This document shows positions 1-6,584 of a stretch of 8,616 nucleotides of DNA, piece by piece. The DNA is from Bacteroidota bacterium. GTDB taxonomy: Bacteria; Bacteroidota; Bacteroidia; Flavobacteriales; Flavobacteriaceae. A model generated the notes under the pieces. The model worked only from the letters and a program-made list of their open reading frames with translations, had not been told where the DNA came from and made no database searches. The position numbers and the translations under genes are program-made. The DNA is taken from contig CANINJ010000071.1 in assembly GCA_947468985.1 (NCBI GenBank), positions 1 to 8,616 on the forward strand, read 5' to 3'. Numbering within the stretch: the stretch's first letter is position 1; each line of letters opens with the position of its first letter.

Positions 1-138
1 ATAACCTACAAAATTAATTTCAATATTTTTATTCAATAACTGATTGACATTTAGAAAACTATCTTGAAAAATCAAATAATATTGAATAGGATTTTCAAAC
101 TCGGTTTGCATTTTTTTGAGGACGCCTTCGTATGTCAT
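1..138 (-). CDS. DUF2797-like protein, N-terminal 46 residues (cut by window edge)
   Basis: The minus strand encodes 46 residues from an ATG at 138-136, open to the left edge. The protein begins MTYEGVLKKMQTEF and continues through NPIQYYL and a segment ending INFVGY. From memory, this opening resembles Flavobacterium proteins annotated as DUF2797, a family whose function is not established and whose zinc-binding cysteines would lie beyond the window. The start is chosen because it is the first ATG in frame and leaves a short divergent spacer to the GH3 gene; Met10 is a less likely alternative. A weak -7-like box (TAGACTTG, one mismatch to TAnnTTTG) lies on the minus strand at 228-221. The identification rests on the N-terminus only. 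That the frame is coding is fairly safe; the family name is less so. Confidence 0.7.
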   Translation of the reverse strand, partial: MTYEGVLKKMQTEFENPIQYYLIFQDSFLNVNQLLNKNIEINFVGY

Positions 139-147
139 TAATTTAAA

Positions 148-175
148 AGTTTAAGGTTTGGAGTTTAAAGTTCCG
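148..175. repeat. Degenerate heptamer tandem repeat, left tract
   Basis: Four consecutive 7-bp units can be read as AGTTTAA, GGTTTGG, AGTTTAA and AGTTCCG; units 1 and 3 are identical. The tract sits just upstream of the DUF2797 start, in the divergent spacer. It is degenerate, so it may be an old expansion. No function can be read from it. Confidence 0.55.
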
Positions 176-184
176 AAAAATTGC

Positions 185-192
185 TATTTTTG
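185..192 (+). promoter_or_regulatory. Probable promoter -7 box for the GH3 gene
   Basis: TATTTTTG matches the Bacteroidetes -7 consensus TAnnTTTG exactly and lies 65 nt before the GH3 start. The nearest upstream TTG (158-160) is 24 nt away, slightly beyond the usual 17-23 nt, so the -33 half is weak. In AT-rich DNA a chance match is possible. Confidence 0.35.
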
Positions 193-224
193 GTAAAGTT
201 AGCATTTGTTTATCGTTTTACAAG

Positions 225-252
225 TCTAAAATTCTAATTCTAAAATCTAAAA
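225..252. repeat. Degenerate heptamer tandem repeat, right tract
   Basis: Four consecutive 7-bp units read TCTAAAA, TTCTAAT, TCTAAAA and TCTAAAA, followed by a decayed fifth unit that runs into the GH3 start codon at 258. Three units are identical. The tract would lie in the 5' leader of the GH3 transcript. In approximate form it is the complement-strand counterpart of the left tract at 148-175. Confidence 0.6.
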
Positions 253-257
253 TCAGA

Positions 258-1766
258 ATGCCAATATCAATTATCAATTCCTTTGCCACTTGGGTTTTAA
301 AACAGCGCATCCATCAGATGGAGTTGTTCTTAAAATACCCAAATGAGGTACAAGAAGAATTGCTAATGAATCTAATTCGTTCGTCTGAGAACACTTTTGT
401 AGGTTTAGAAAACGGCTTTGAATCGATTAAATCATACGCCACTTTTACCGAAAGAGTTCCTATTTCAACTTATGAGGATTTGCAGCCTTTAATAGAACGG
501 ACGCGACAAGGCGAACAAAATGTATTTTGGGGTACACCTATAAAATGGTTTGCAAAGTCGAGTGGTACAACCAATGCCAAAAGCAAATTTATCCCTGTAA
601 GTACTGAAGCTTTAGAAGATTGCCATTATAAAGGAAGCAAAGATTTATTGTGTTTGTATTTGAATAACAATGAAAATTCAGAGTTGTTTTTGGGCAAAAG
701 TTTACGCCTTGGTGGCAGTTCTCAAATCTATGAAAACAACAATACTTTTTTTGGAGATTTGTCTGCAATTCTAATTGAAAATATGCCGATTTGGGCTGAA
801 TACAGTAGCACACCAAGCAATAAAGTTTCCTTGATGAGCGAATGGGAAACCAAAATTGCAGCCATTATCAATGAAACTAAAACTGAAAATGTTACTAGTT
901 TTGCTGGCGTTCCTTCGTGGATGTTGGTGTTAATGAATAAAGTTCTCGAAGAAACTGGAAAAGGAAATCTGTTAGAAATCTGGCCAAATTTGGAAGTGTA
1001 TTTTCACGGAGGCGTAAGTTTTGATCCGTATCGGGAGCAATATCAAAAGATTGTTCCGAATAGCGACTTCAAATATTATGAAATATACAATGCATCCGAA
1101 GGCTTTTTTGCAATTCAGGATTTGAATAATTCCAATGATTTGCTGTTGATGTTGGATTACGGAATTTTCTACGAGTTCATTCCGATGGAAACTTTTGGAA
1201 GTTTGAACCAAATTGCCATTCGCTTGTGCGATGTTGAATTGAATAAAAATTACGCCATTGTAATTACAACAAATTCAGGTTTGTGGCGCTATATGATTGG
1301 CGATACCGTTCGGTTTACCTCTTTGAATCCGTATCGAATTCGGGTAACGGGAAGAACGAAACACCACATTAATGTTTTTGGCGAGGAGTTAATGGTGGAA
1401 AATACCGATCGGGCAATTGCCAAAGCCTGTCAACTTACCAATACTGAAATGGTTGACTATACAGTGGCGCCAATTTTTATGAAAGACAAAGAAAAAGGGG
1501 CGCACGAATGGATGATTGAGTTCAAAAAAAATCCTTCAGACCTAATTGTTTTCGGGAAAATATTAGATGAAACGCTGCAAACTTTAAACTCGGATTATGA
1601 AGCCAAGCGGTACAATAATATGACTTTAAATCCCTTGCAAGTTAATATTGCACGCCCAAATTTATTTTATGATTGGCTGAAAGACCAGGACAAATTAGGG
1701 GGTCAACATAAAATTCCAAGATTGTCAAATCAACGGGATTATTTGGAGAAATTGAAGGGAATGTAG
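258..1766 (+). CDS. GH3 auxin-responsive promoter family protein (acyl-adenylate/amido synthetase fold)
   Basis: This is a 502-residue protein of the GH3 branch of the ANL adenylating superfamily. Plant members activate an acyl acid with ATP and transfer it to an amino acid; the substrate of the bacterial members is not established. The three ATP/AMP-binding motifs are visible: a phosphate loop SSGTTNAKSKF at residues 101-111, YNASEGFFA at 277-285 and YMIGDTVRF at 345-353. A C-terminal lysine sits in QHKIPRL (483-489), in the place of the GH3 C-terminal lysine motif. The length is near that of bacterial GH3 proteins. There is no signal peptide or membrane segment, so it is probably cytoplasmic. 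The ATG at 258 is the first in frame. A 64-bp gap with its own -7 box separates it from the TatD gene, so it may be transcribed alone. The family assignment is secure; the reaction is unknown. Confidence 0.93.
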   Translation: MPISIINSFATWVLKQRIHQMELFLKYPNEVQEELLMNLIRSSENTFVGLENGFESIKSYATFTERVPISTYEDLQPLIERTRQGEQNVFWGTPIKWFAKSSGTTNAKSKFIPVSTEALEDCHYKGSKDLLCLYLNNNENSELFLGKSLRLGGSSQIYENNNTFFGDLSAILIENMPIWAEYSSTPSNKVSLMSEWETKIAAIINETKTENVTSFAGVPSWMLVLMNKVLEETGKGNLLEIWPNLEVYFHGGVSFDPYREQYQKIVPNSDFKYYEIYNASEGFFAIQDLNNSNDLLLMLDYGIFYEFIPMETFGSLNQIAIRLCDVELNKNYAIVITTNSGLWRYMIGDTVRFTSLNPYRIRVTGRTKHHINVFGEELMVENTDRAIAKACQLTNTEMVDYTVAPIFMKDKEKGAHEWMIEFKKNPSDLIVFGKILDETLQTLNSDYEAKRYNNMTLNPLQVNIARPNLFYDWLKDQDKLGGQHKIPRLSNQRDYLEKLKGM

Positions 1767-1803
1767 CTTTTAAATAGAGTAGAAATCAAACGAATCAAAA
1801 TGC

Positions 1804-1811
1804 TAACTTTG
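1804..1811 (+). promoter_or_regulatory. Probable promoter -7 box for the TatD gene
   Basis: TAACTTTG is an exact match to TAnnTTTG and ends 19 nt before the TatD start at 1831. No TTG lies 17-23 nt upstream, so only the -7 half is supported. It would give a very short leader. Confidence 0.4.
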
Positions 1812-1830
1812 CAACGCTCAATTTATTAAG

Positions 1831-2598
1831 ATGACAATCACAGATACACACACTCATTTATATTCAGAAGAATTTGACATTGACCGTGACGAAATGATTC
1901 AACGTGCCATGAATGCTGGTGTAACCCGTTTTTTTATTCCTGCAATTGATTCTTCTTGCATTCAAAAAATGTATGCTTTGGAAGCCAATTATCCAGAAAA
2001 TGTGTTTTTGATGATGGGTTTGCACCCAACGTATGTGAAAGACAATTATCTGGAAGAATTGCAAATTGTAGAACAGGAATTGGCTTCAAGAAAATTTGTG
2101 GCTATTGGAGAAATCGGGATTGATTTGTATTGGGATAAAACCCATCTCAAGGAACAGCAACTTGCTTTTAGAAGGCAAATTCAATTGGCAAAACAGTATA
2201 AATTACCAATAGTCATTCACTGTCGCGATGCTTTTGATGAAATATTTGAAATCTTGGAAGTTGAAAAATCAGAGGATTTATTTGGTATTTTTCATTGCTT
2301 TTCTGGAACTTATGAGCAAGCATTACAAGCCATTTCGTATAATATGAAACTTGGAATTGGCGGCGTGGTAACTTTTAAAAACGGAAAAATAGACCAGTTT
2401 ATAAACCAAATCGACCTGAACCAGATCGTTTTAGAAACCGATTCGCCTTATTTGGCTCCAATTCCATTTCGAGGAAAAAGAAATGAAAGCAGTTATATTG
2501 TGAATGTTGTGGATAAATTAGCTTCTCTTTATGGGTTGACTTCAGATGAAATAGCAACACAAACAACCGAAAATTCCAAAGCTGTTTTTGGGATTTAA
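1831..2598 (+). CDS. TatD family metal-dependent hydrolase (DNase)
   Basis: This 255-residue amidohydrolase-fold protein has the usual TatD length. The metal-binding signature is complete: DTHTH at residues 5-9 (His7, His9), GEIGID at 93-98 (Glu94), IHCR at 129-132 (His130), FHCFSG at 154-159 (His155) and ETDSPYLAP at 202-210 (Asp204). Known family members are metal-dependent 3'-5' exonucleases on DNA or RNA, linked to repair of oxidative damage and to RNA quality control; some act on other substrates. It has no signal peptide and should be cytoplasmic. E. coli has three paralogues (TatD, YcfH, YjjV) and I cannot say which is closest, so no symbol is given. It lies between the GH3 gene and the acyltransferase gene, with gaps of 64 and 60 bp, and may have its own promoter. 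Confidence 0.95.
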   Translation: MTITDTHTHLYSEEFDIDRDEMIQRAMNAGVTRFFIPAIDSSCIQKMYALEANYPENVFLMMGLHPTYVKDNYLEELQIVEQELASRKFVAIGEIGIDLYWDKTHLKEQQLAFRRQIQLAKQYKLPIVIHCRDAFDEIFEILEVEKSEDLFGIFHCFSGTYEQALQAISYNMKLGIGGVVTFKNGKIDQFINQIDLNQIVLETDSPYLAPIPFRGKRNESSYIVNVVDKLASLYGLTSDEIATQTTENSKAVFGI

Positions 2599-2658
2599 TC
2601 ACTTAAAAAGGATAAAATCGATAAAAATTTCGTTCTTTTGTGAATAAAATAAAACGAA

Positions 2659-3795
2659 ATGTCAAAATTTGATTCAATACGACCCTTTTATGATGCTGAG
2701 ATAAATGCAGCCATTCAAGACACAGTGAACCATCCGATGATGAAGGCATTAATGGATTTTACTTTTCCAGAAGTTGACGATTCCGTTTGGAAAGAGCAAC
2801 TTAGAAAAACTCATTCTATACGAGATTTTCAATGTAATTTCATCTACCAATCACTTAAAAAAGTATTAGAAAAAAGCTCTGAAGGTTTGACAACATCAGG
2901 TTTTGAAACATTAGAAAAAAACACTTCGTATCTTTTTATTTCCAATCATCGTGACATAATATTAGACACTTCACTTCTAAATGCTTGTTTGTTTGACAAT
3001 GGATTAGTGATGACAGCTTCTGCAATTGGAGACAATTTGGTAAAAAAAGCGTTCATGAATACGTTGGCAAAGATGAATAGAAATTTCTTAGTTCAACGAG
3101 GTTTAGCGCCAAGAGAATTATTACAAAGTTCCAAATTATTGGCTGAATATATTGCACAATTATTATTGCGAGAAAACCGTTCAGTTTGGATTGCACAACG
3201 AGAAGGACGCACAAAAGATGGAAACGATGCAACACATCCAGGGGTTTTAAAAATGCTTGCGATGGGTTCAGACGAAGAAAATTTGATGGATTATTTTAAG
3301 AAAATTAAGATTGTCCCTGTTTCTATTTCTTATGAATATGACCCTACTGACGCTTTAAAAATGCCGCAATTATTAGCCGAGGCAAACAATGAAGTTTATA
3401 TTAAAGAAAAAAACGAAGATTTCACGACGCTTTTAAGTGGTATTATGGGGCAGAAAAAGCGCATCCATATTCATGTCGGAAAAGTCCTTGATACTGAATT
3501 AGATAGTATTGCAACTGGATTTGAAAACTCAAATAAACAAATTCAGGCATTGGCGCAAACTATTGACGAATCGATTTTAAAAAGCTATAAATTGTGGCCA
3601 ACAAATTACATTGCATATGATATTTTGAACAAAACCAACGAAAACTCTCATTTGTATTCAGAAAATGAAAAATCACTTTTTGAACGCAGATTAGAAATGC
3701 GAATTGACAATTCAAATCCTATTGCCTCACAAAGTTTCTTGGCAATGTATGCCAATCCAGTGGTTAATAAAATGAAATTTACCGATGCAATCTAA
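2659..3795 (+). CDS. Glycerolipid acyltransferase (PlsB/PlsC-type)
   Basis: This 378-residue protein probably transfers an acyl chain to glycerol-3-phosphate or lysophosphatidate in phospholipid synthesis. Visible motifs are SNHRDIILD at residues 95-103 (block I), QRGLAPRELL at 146-155, AQREGRTKDG at 179-188 (block III, the equivalent of the FPEGTRS block) and VPVSISYEYDP at 219-229 (block IV, like VPVxIxYE of PlsB). The block III and IV wording is nearer to PlsB than to short PlsC enzymes. In block I the aspartate lies six residues after the histidine (H-x5-D) instead of the canonical H-x4-D. I see no clear membrane helix; membrane association is inferred. A weak -7-like box, TTCTTTTG, lies at 2633-2640. 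The end of the gene overlaps the asparaginase start by 11 nt, which implies co-transcription. Databases would probably call it 1-acyl-sn-glycerol-3-phosphate acyltransferase; the exact substrate is unproven. Confidence 0.88.
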   Translation: MSKFDSIRPFYDAEINAAIQDTVNHPMMKALMDFTFPEVDDSVWKEQLRKTHSIRDFQCNFIYQSLKKVLEKSSEGLTTSGFETLEKNTSYLFISNHRDIILDTSLLNACLFDNGLVMTASAIGDNLVKKAFMNTLAKMNRNFLVQRGLAPRELLQSSKLLAEYIAQLLLRENRSVWIAQREGRTKDGNDATHPGVLKMLAMGSDEENLMDYFKKIKIVPVSISYEYDPTDALKMPQLLAEANNEVYIKEKNEDFTTLLSGIMGQKKRIHIHVGKVLDTELDSIATGFENSNKQIQALAQTIDESILKSYKLWPTNYIAYDILNKTNENSHLYSENEKSLFERRLEMRIDNSNPIASQSFLAMYANPVVNKMKFTDAI

Positions 3796-4813
3796 AGCAA
3801 AAATACTTTTGATTTATACTGGTGGAACCATTGGTATGATGAAAAATTTTGAAACGGGTGTTTTGAAGGCATTCAATTTCAGTAAATTATTAAACAAAAT
3901 TCCAGAGTTAAAACAGTTAGATTGTGAGATAGAAACTATTTCATTTGAAAAGCCTATAGATTCATCCAATATGAATTCGATTCATTGGGTTAAAATCGCC
4001 AAAATAATTGAAGAAAATTATGCTTCTTTTGATGGGTTTGTAGTTTTGCATGGTTCGGATACGATGTCATATTCTGCTTCAGCATTGAGTTTTATGCTTG
4101 AAAACCTGAATAAACCTGTGATTTTTACAGGTTCTCAATTGCCAATTGGAGATTTGAGAACAGATGCCAAAGAAAATCTTATTACAGCCATTCAAATTGC
4201 TTCCTTACAGTCTAAAAACAAAGCCGTAATTACCGAAGTTGGACTTTATTTTGAATATAAATTATACCGTGGCAATAGAACTACAAAAATAAATGCCGAA
4301 CATTTCAATGCTTTTGCGTCACCAAATTATCCTGAATTGGCAGAATCCGGAGTACATTTGAAAGTAAATACTTCGTTTTTATTACCTAAATCAAGTACTA
4401 AAAAACTGAAAATAAATACCACTTTAGATAATAATGTAGCGGTAATTAAAATGTTTCCAGGAATCAACGAAACGGTTTTGGCAGCAATATTAAATATTCC
4501 AAACCTTAAAGGAATTGTTTTAGAAACGTATGGTTCTGGAAACGCACCAACGGATGAATGGTTTATTTCACTGCTAAAAAAAGCAATTAATAGTGGTTTG
4601 CATATTATAAATGTTACGCAATGTTCAGGCGGAAGCGTGAGTATGGGACACTATGAAACAAGCACATTGCTCAAGAAAATTGGAATAATTTCAGGAAAAG
4701 ACATCACCACAGAAGCGGCAATTACGAAGTTAATGTACATGCTCGGGCAAAATGTAGCTCCTAATGTTTTCAAAACTATATTTGAAACATCAATTCGAGG
4801 AGAATTATCATAA
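3785..4813 (+). CDS. ansA: Type I (cytoplasmic) L-asparaginase
   Basis: This enzyme hydrolyses L-asparagine to aspartate and ammonia. The 342-residue length, lack of a signal peptide and overall wording match the type I AnsA group. The first catalytic threonine is in YTGGTIG (residues 11-17, Thr15). The second catalytic pair is in HGSDTM (89-94, Asp92 and Thr93). A lysine in RTTKINA (165-171, Lys168) is in the expected place for the triad lysine. The stretch NVTQCSGGSVSMGHYE (276-291) followed by TTEAAITKLMYML resembles the C-terminal domain of E. coli AnsA, which in that enzyme contributes to an allosteric asparagine site. The ATG at 3785 lies inside the last codons of the acyltransferase gene, so translation is probably coupled. 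No hairpin terminator is visible between its stop and the tRNA gene at 4871. The family is secure. Confidence 0.94.
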   Translation: MQSKAKILLIYTGGTIGMMKNFETGVLKAFNFSKLLNKIPELKQLDCEIETISFEKPIDSSNMNSIHWVKIAKIIEENYASFDGFVVLHGSDTMSYSASALSFMLENLNKPVIFTGSQLPIGDLRTDAKENLITAIQIASLQSKNKAVITEVGLYFEYKLYRGNRTTKINAEHFNAFASPNYPELAESGVHLKVNTSFLLPKSSTKKLKINTTLDNNVAVIKMFPGINETVLAAILNIPNLKGIVLETYGSGNAPTDEWFISLLKKAINSGLHIINVTQCSGGSVSMGHYETSTLLKKIGIISGKDITTEAAITKLMYMLGQNVAPNVFKTIFETSIRGELS

Positions 4814-4870
4814 AATCTAAGTTTTAATTTTCATAACCGACATTTTTTTAAGTTATTTGCAAACCAAAAT

Positions 4871-4955
4871 AGAGAGGTGGCCGAGTGGCTGAAGGCGCAC
4901 GCTTGGAAAGCGTGTATATGGCAACATATCGAGGGTTCGAATCCCTTTCTCTCTG
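4871..4955 (+). tRNA. tRNA-Ser (anticodon GGA)
   Basis: The 85-nt gene folds as a class II tRNA. The acceptor stem pairs 4871-4877 with 4948-4954 (seven pairs, the last a G-U), and the discriminator is G4955. The anticodon stem CACGC/GCGTG (4898-4902, 4910-4914) encloses a 7-nt loop with anticodon GGA at 4905-4907, reading UCC and UCU. The long variable arm has a 5-bp stem ATATG/CATAT with a GCAA loop (4916-4929). The T arm GAGGG/CCCTT carries TTCGAAT. CCA is not encoded (GCAA follows the T), so it must be added by the tRNA nucleotidyltransferase. A strong terminator begins five bases after the discriminator. Confidence 0.97.
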
Positions 4956-4960
4956 CAATT

Positions 4961-5002
4961 AAAAACCCTAATCACTTATTTAATAAGTGGTTAGGGTTTT
5001 TT
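4961..5002 (+). terminator. Rho-independent terminator of tRNA-Ser
   Basis: A near-perfect hairpin pairs 4966-4979 with 4983-4996 (14 bp with one T-G wobble) around a 3-nt loop. It is extended by five A-T pairs (4961-4965 with 4997-5001) and ends in six T. The A tract on the left makes it potentially bidirectional. It isolates the upstream block from the exported-protein gene. Confidence 0.92.
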
Positions 5003-5146
5003 AATACTTTTGCACCATTTCTGAAAGTTCCTACAATACTATTTGACCCAAAAATCAATCAACGACAAAAAAACATCTATTATCGTTTTTATTTATTTAA
5101 ATCATTGTAATTTAATTGTTTAATTCAAATTAATACTTGAATTATT

Positions 5147-5154
5147 TAATTTTG
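5147..5154 (+). promoter_or_regulatory. Probable promoter -7 box for the T9SS cargo gene
   Basis: TAATTTTG matches TAnnTTTG and lies 51 nt before the start at 5206, downstream of the tRNA terminator, where a new promoter is expected. No TTG lies 17-23 nt upstream; the nearest are 7 and 28 nt away. The call therefore rests on one half-site and context. Confidence 0.4.
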
Positions 5155-5205
5155 TAACCTACATAGATTCTATTTAAAGAAATTATTAATTTAAATAATA
5201 AAGTG

Positions 5206-6381
5206 ATGAAAAAAATAACACAACTTCCGGTATTTTTTACTACAAAATACAAAAATGAAAGTATTTTATTATTAAGTTTTCTTATGCTTAGTATGAATTC
5301 ATTGAGTCAAAATATTCAATCGTCCTTGACAGAAACTTGGACAAATAACAATTGGCAAAATTTTTCAAAACTGTTGAATACCTATGATTCTAATCCTTAT
5401 TTAACTAGTAATCTATCTCAATTATGGGACGTTCCTTCTAGTTCATGGAATGATAAATCACAGAACATTTACACAAATAATTTAAATGGAACTGTAAATC
5501 AATCTTTGCATCAAGTTTGGAATACAATTACAAGTTCTTGGGATAATTCACAAAGAGAAACCTATACTTATAATTCTAGTGATAAAGGAACGCTTATTAT
5601 TACTGAAAAATGGGTTGGCGGGGCTTGGGAAAATTTTAACAAACAAATAAACACCTATGATGGTAATGGATATTTAACAAATATGTTGTTCCAAGTTTGG
5701 GAAATTTCATCAAGTTCATGGATAGATGATATGCAATCCCTTTTCAATAATGATGTTTCAGGAAATGCCTTGAATATTATTATGCAAACTTGGAATACGT
5801 CTTTAAGTTCTTGGGAAAATACAGATAGGATATCTTACACCTATAATTCATCGAATAAAGTTATAACTGCAATTGATGAAATTTGGATTGTAACTACGTG
5901 GCAGAATTTCTTCAAACAAACCTTTACTTATGACGGAAATAATTATTTGCTAAATAATCTTTCCCAATTTTGGAATGTTACGAATAGTATTTGGGATAAT
6001 TACATACAGTTTAATTACACAAATAATCCTGACGGAACCCTAGATCAAATGATAACCCAGCTTTGGAATGATGTGTCTAGCAATTGGGACAATTCTCAAC
6101 GTACAACCTATACTTATTTGGTTTTAAATGTTACCAATTTAGCATTTGAAAATAACTTTACGATTTATCCAAATCCTGCAAAAGACAGAATTAACGTGAA
6201 ATCAACCTCGAATCTTTCTGGATTAAGCTATTCTATTTCAGATCAAATAGGAAGACCTGTGTTAAATGGAGTATTATCTTCAAACGACACAAGTATAGAT
6301 AGCAATCAATTAGCACAAGGAGTATATTTTTTGAAGATAAACCAATTTGATAATCAAGTTTTTAAAATAATTAAACAATAG
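5206..6381 (+). CDS. T9SS-exported protein with nine Trp-paired repeats and a type A sorting domain
   Basis: This is a 391-residue secreted or surface protein of unknown function. The frame also has a GTG at 5203, but the ATG at 5206 (MKKITQL) is the natural start. A signal peptide is likely, with a rather long n-region (1-19), a hydrophobic core at about 20-33 and cleavage near SLSQ (32-35). Residues 41-304 contain nine units, each with two tryptophans; the first of each pair is at 45, 74, 105, 136, 165, 196, 227, 256 and 287. Type A units (W-x4-W, then NF-K and TYD-N) alternate with two W-x6-W units, giving a 91-residue super-repeat. Residues about 312-391 form a type A T9SS C-terminal domain: a YPNPA motif (321-325), SDQIGRPV, LAQGVYFLKI, and a final basic FKIIKQ. 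This domain directs outer-membrane passage and is normally cleaved off. The wording loosely recalls YD/Rhs-like beta-hairpin repeats. An adhesin or matrix role is only a guess. Confidence 0.9.
   Translation: MKKITQLPVFFTTKYKNESILLLSFLMLSMNSLSQNIQSSLTETWTNNNWQNFSKLLNTYDSNPYLTSNLSQLWDVPSSSWNDKSQNIYTNNLNGTVNQSLHQVWNTITSSWDNSQRETYTYNSSDKGTLIITEKWVGGAWENFNKQINTYDGNGYLTNMLFQVWEISSSSWIDDMQSLFNNDVSGNALNIIMQTWNTSLSSWENTDRISYTYNSSNKVITAIDEIWIVTTWQNFFKQTFTYDGNNYLLNNLSQFWNVTNSIWDNYIQFNYTNNPDGTLDQMITQLWNDVSSNWDNSQRTTYTYLVLNVTNLAFENNFTIYPNPAKDRINVKSTSNLSGLSYSISDQIGRPVLNGVLSSNDTSIDSNQLAQGVYFLKINQFDNQVFKIIKQ
5326..6117 (+). repeat. Coding tandem repeat: three 91-residue super-repeats (third incomplete)
   Basis: The super-repeats start at residues 41, 132 and 223 (bases 5326, 5599 and 5872), a period of 273 bp. 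Each has three sub-units, with first-Trp spacings of 29, 31 and 31 residues. The third copy stops at the TYTY of residues 301-304, where the linker to the sorting domain begins. Copies are clearly related in protein but diverged in DNA, so this is an old duplication kept by selection and not a recent slippage array. Confidence 0.9.
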
Positions 6382-6433
6382 TTCCCAGAAAAAAAAACCA
6401 CGTTTAAATATAAAAAACATTTAAGAGTTTAAC

Positions 6434-6441
6434 TAATTTTG
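6434..6441 (+). promoter_or_regulatory. Possible promoter -7 box inside the gene-free stretch
   Basis: TAATTTTG matches TAnnTTTG. No gene follows for over 300 bp; a hairpin begins seven bases downstream and a terminator ends at 6684. It could drive a transcript of about 240 nt. No -33 TTG lies at the right distance, so a chance match is quite possible. Confidence 0.25.
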
Positions 6442-6447
6442 TTTATA

Positions 6448-6477
6448 GAAGAAGGTTCTCCCTCAAAAACCTTCTTC
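6448..6477 (+). terminator. 10-bp hairpin after the T9SS gene (weak terminator or 5' RNA hairpin)
   Basis: GAAGAAGGTT (6448-6457) pairs perfectly with AACCTTCTTC (6468-6477) around a 10-nt loop. No T tract follows, so it is a poor Rho-independent terminator. It could protect the 3' end of the T9SS mRNA, or be the 5' hairpin of a separate RNA started from the box at 6434. Confidence 0.4.
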
Positions 6478-6495
6478 ATCCCAGATAAATACAAG

Positions 6496-6534
6496 TGCAT
6501 TTAAAAAAATGGGTTTATAATATAAACAAATGCA
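6496..6534. repeat. Nested AT-rich inverted repeat
   Basis: An inner palindrome GTTTATA-A-TATAAAC (6513-6527) lies between outer arms TGCATTT (6496-6502) and AAATGCA (6528-6534). Ten extra bases sit on the left side only. It could be a regulator site or an RNA hairpin, but its low complexity makes chance plausible. Confidence 0.4.
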
Positions 6535-6584
6535 TTAAGTCTGTAAATGTAAATGTTTAATATAATAATAAAAAATACCAGGTA

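Noticed and set aside
589..1211. Two minus-strand frames of 75 and 79 codons inside the GH3 gene
   Set aside because: They lie wholly within a well-supported gene on the other strand and have no recognisable domains.
4814..4870. Promoter for the tRNA (TAATTTTC at 4825-4832)
   Set aside because: It has one mismatch to TAnnTTTG and lies about 40 nt from the tRNA without a -33 element, so it is too weak to annotate.
4871..5002. tRNA-Ser as the attachment site of an integrated island carrying the T9SS gene
   Set aside because: No second copy of the tRNA 3' end is seen in the window, no integrase gene is present, and the terminator directly after the tRNA is intact.
4877..5110. A 77-codon plus-strand frame beginning MAEWLKAHAW
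   Set aside because: It is a translation of the tRNA-Ser gene followed by its terminator; this wording is a typical artefact of serine tRNA genes.
5326..6117. CRISPR-like or satellite DNA array
   Set aside because: The periodicity is in the protein (91 residues); the DNA copies are diverged, there are no conserved short repeats with unique spacers, and one open frame covers all of it.
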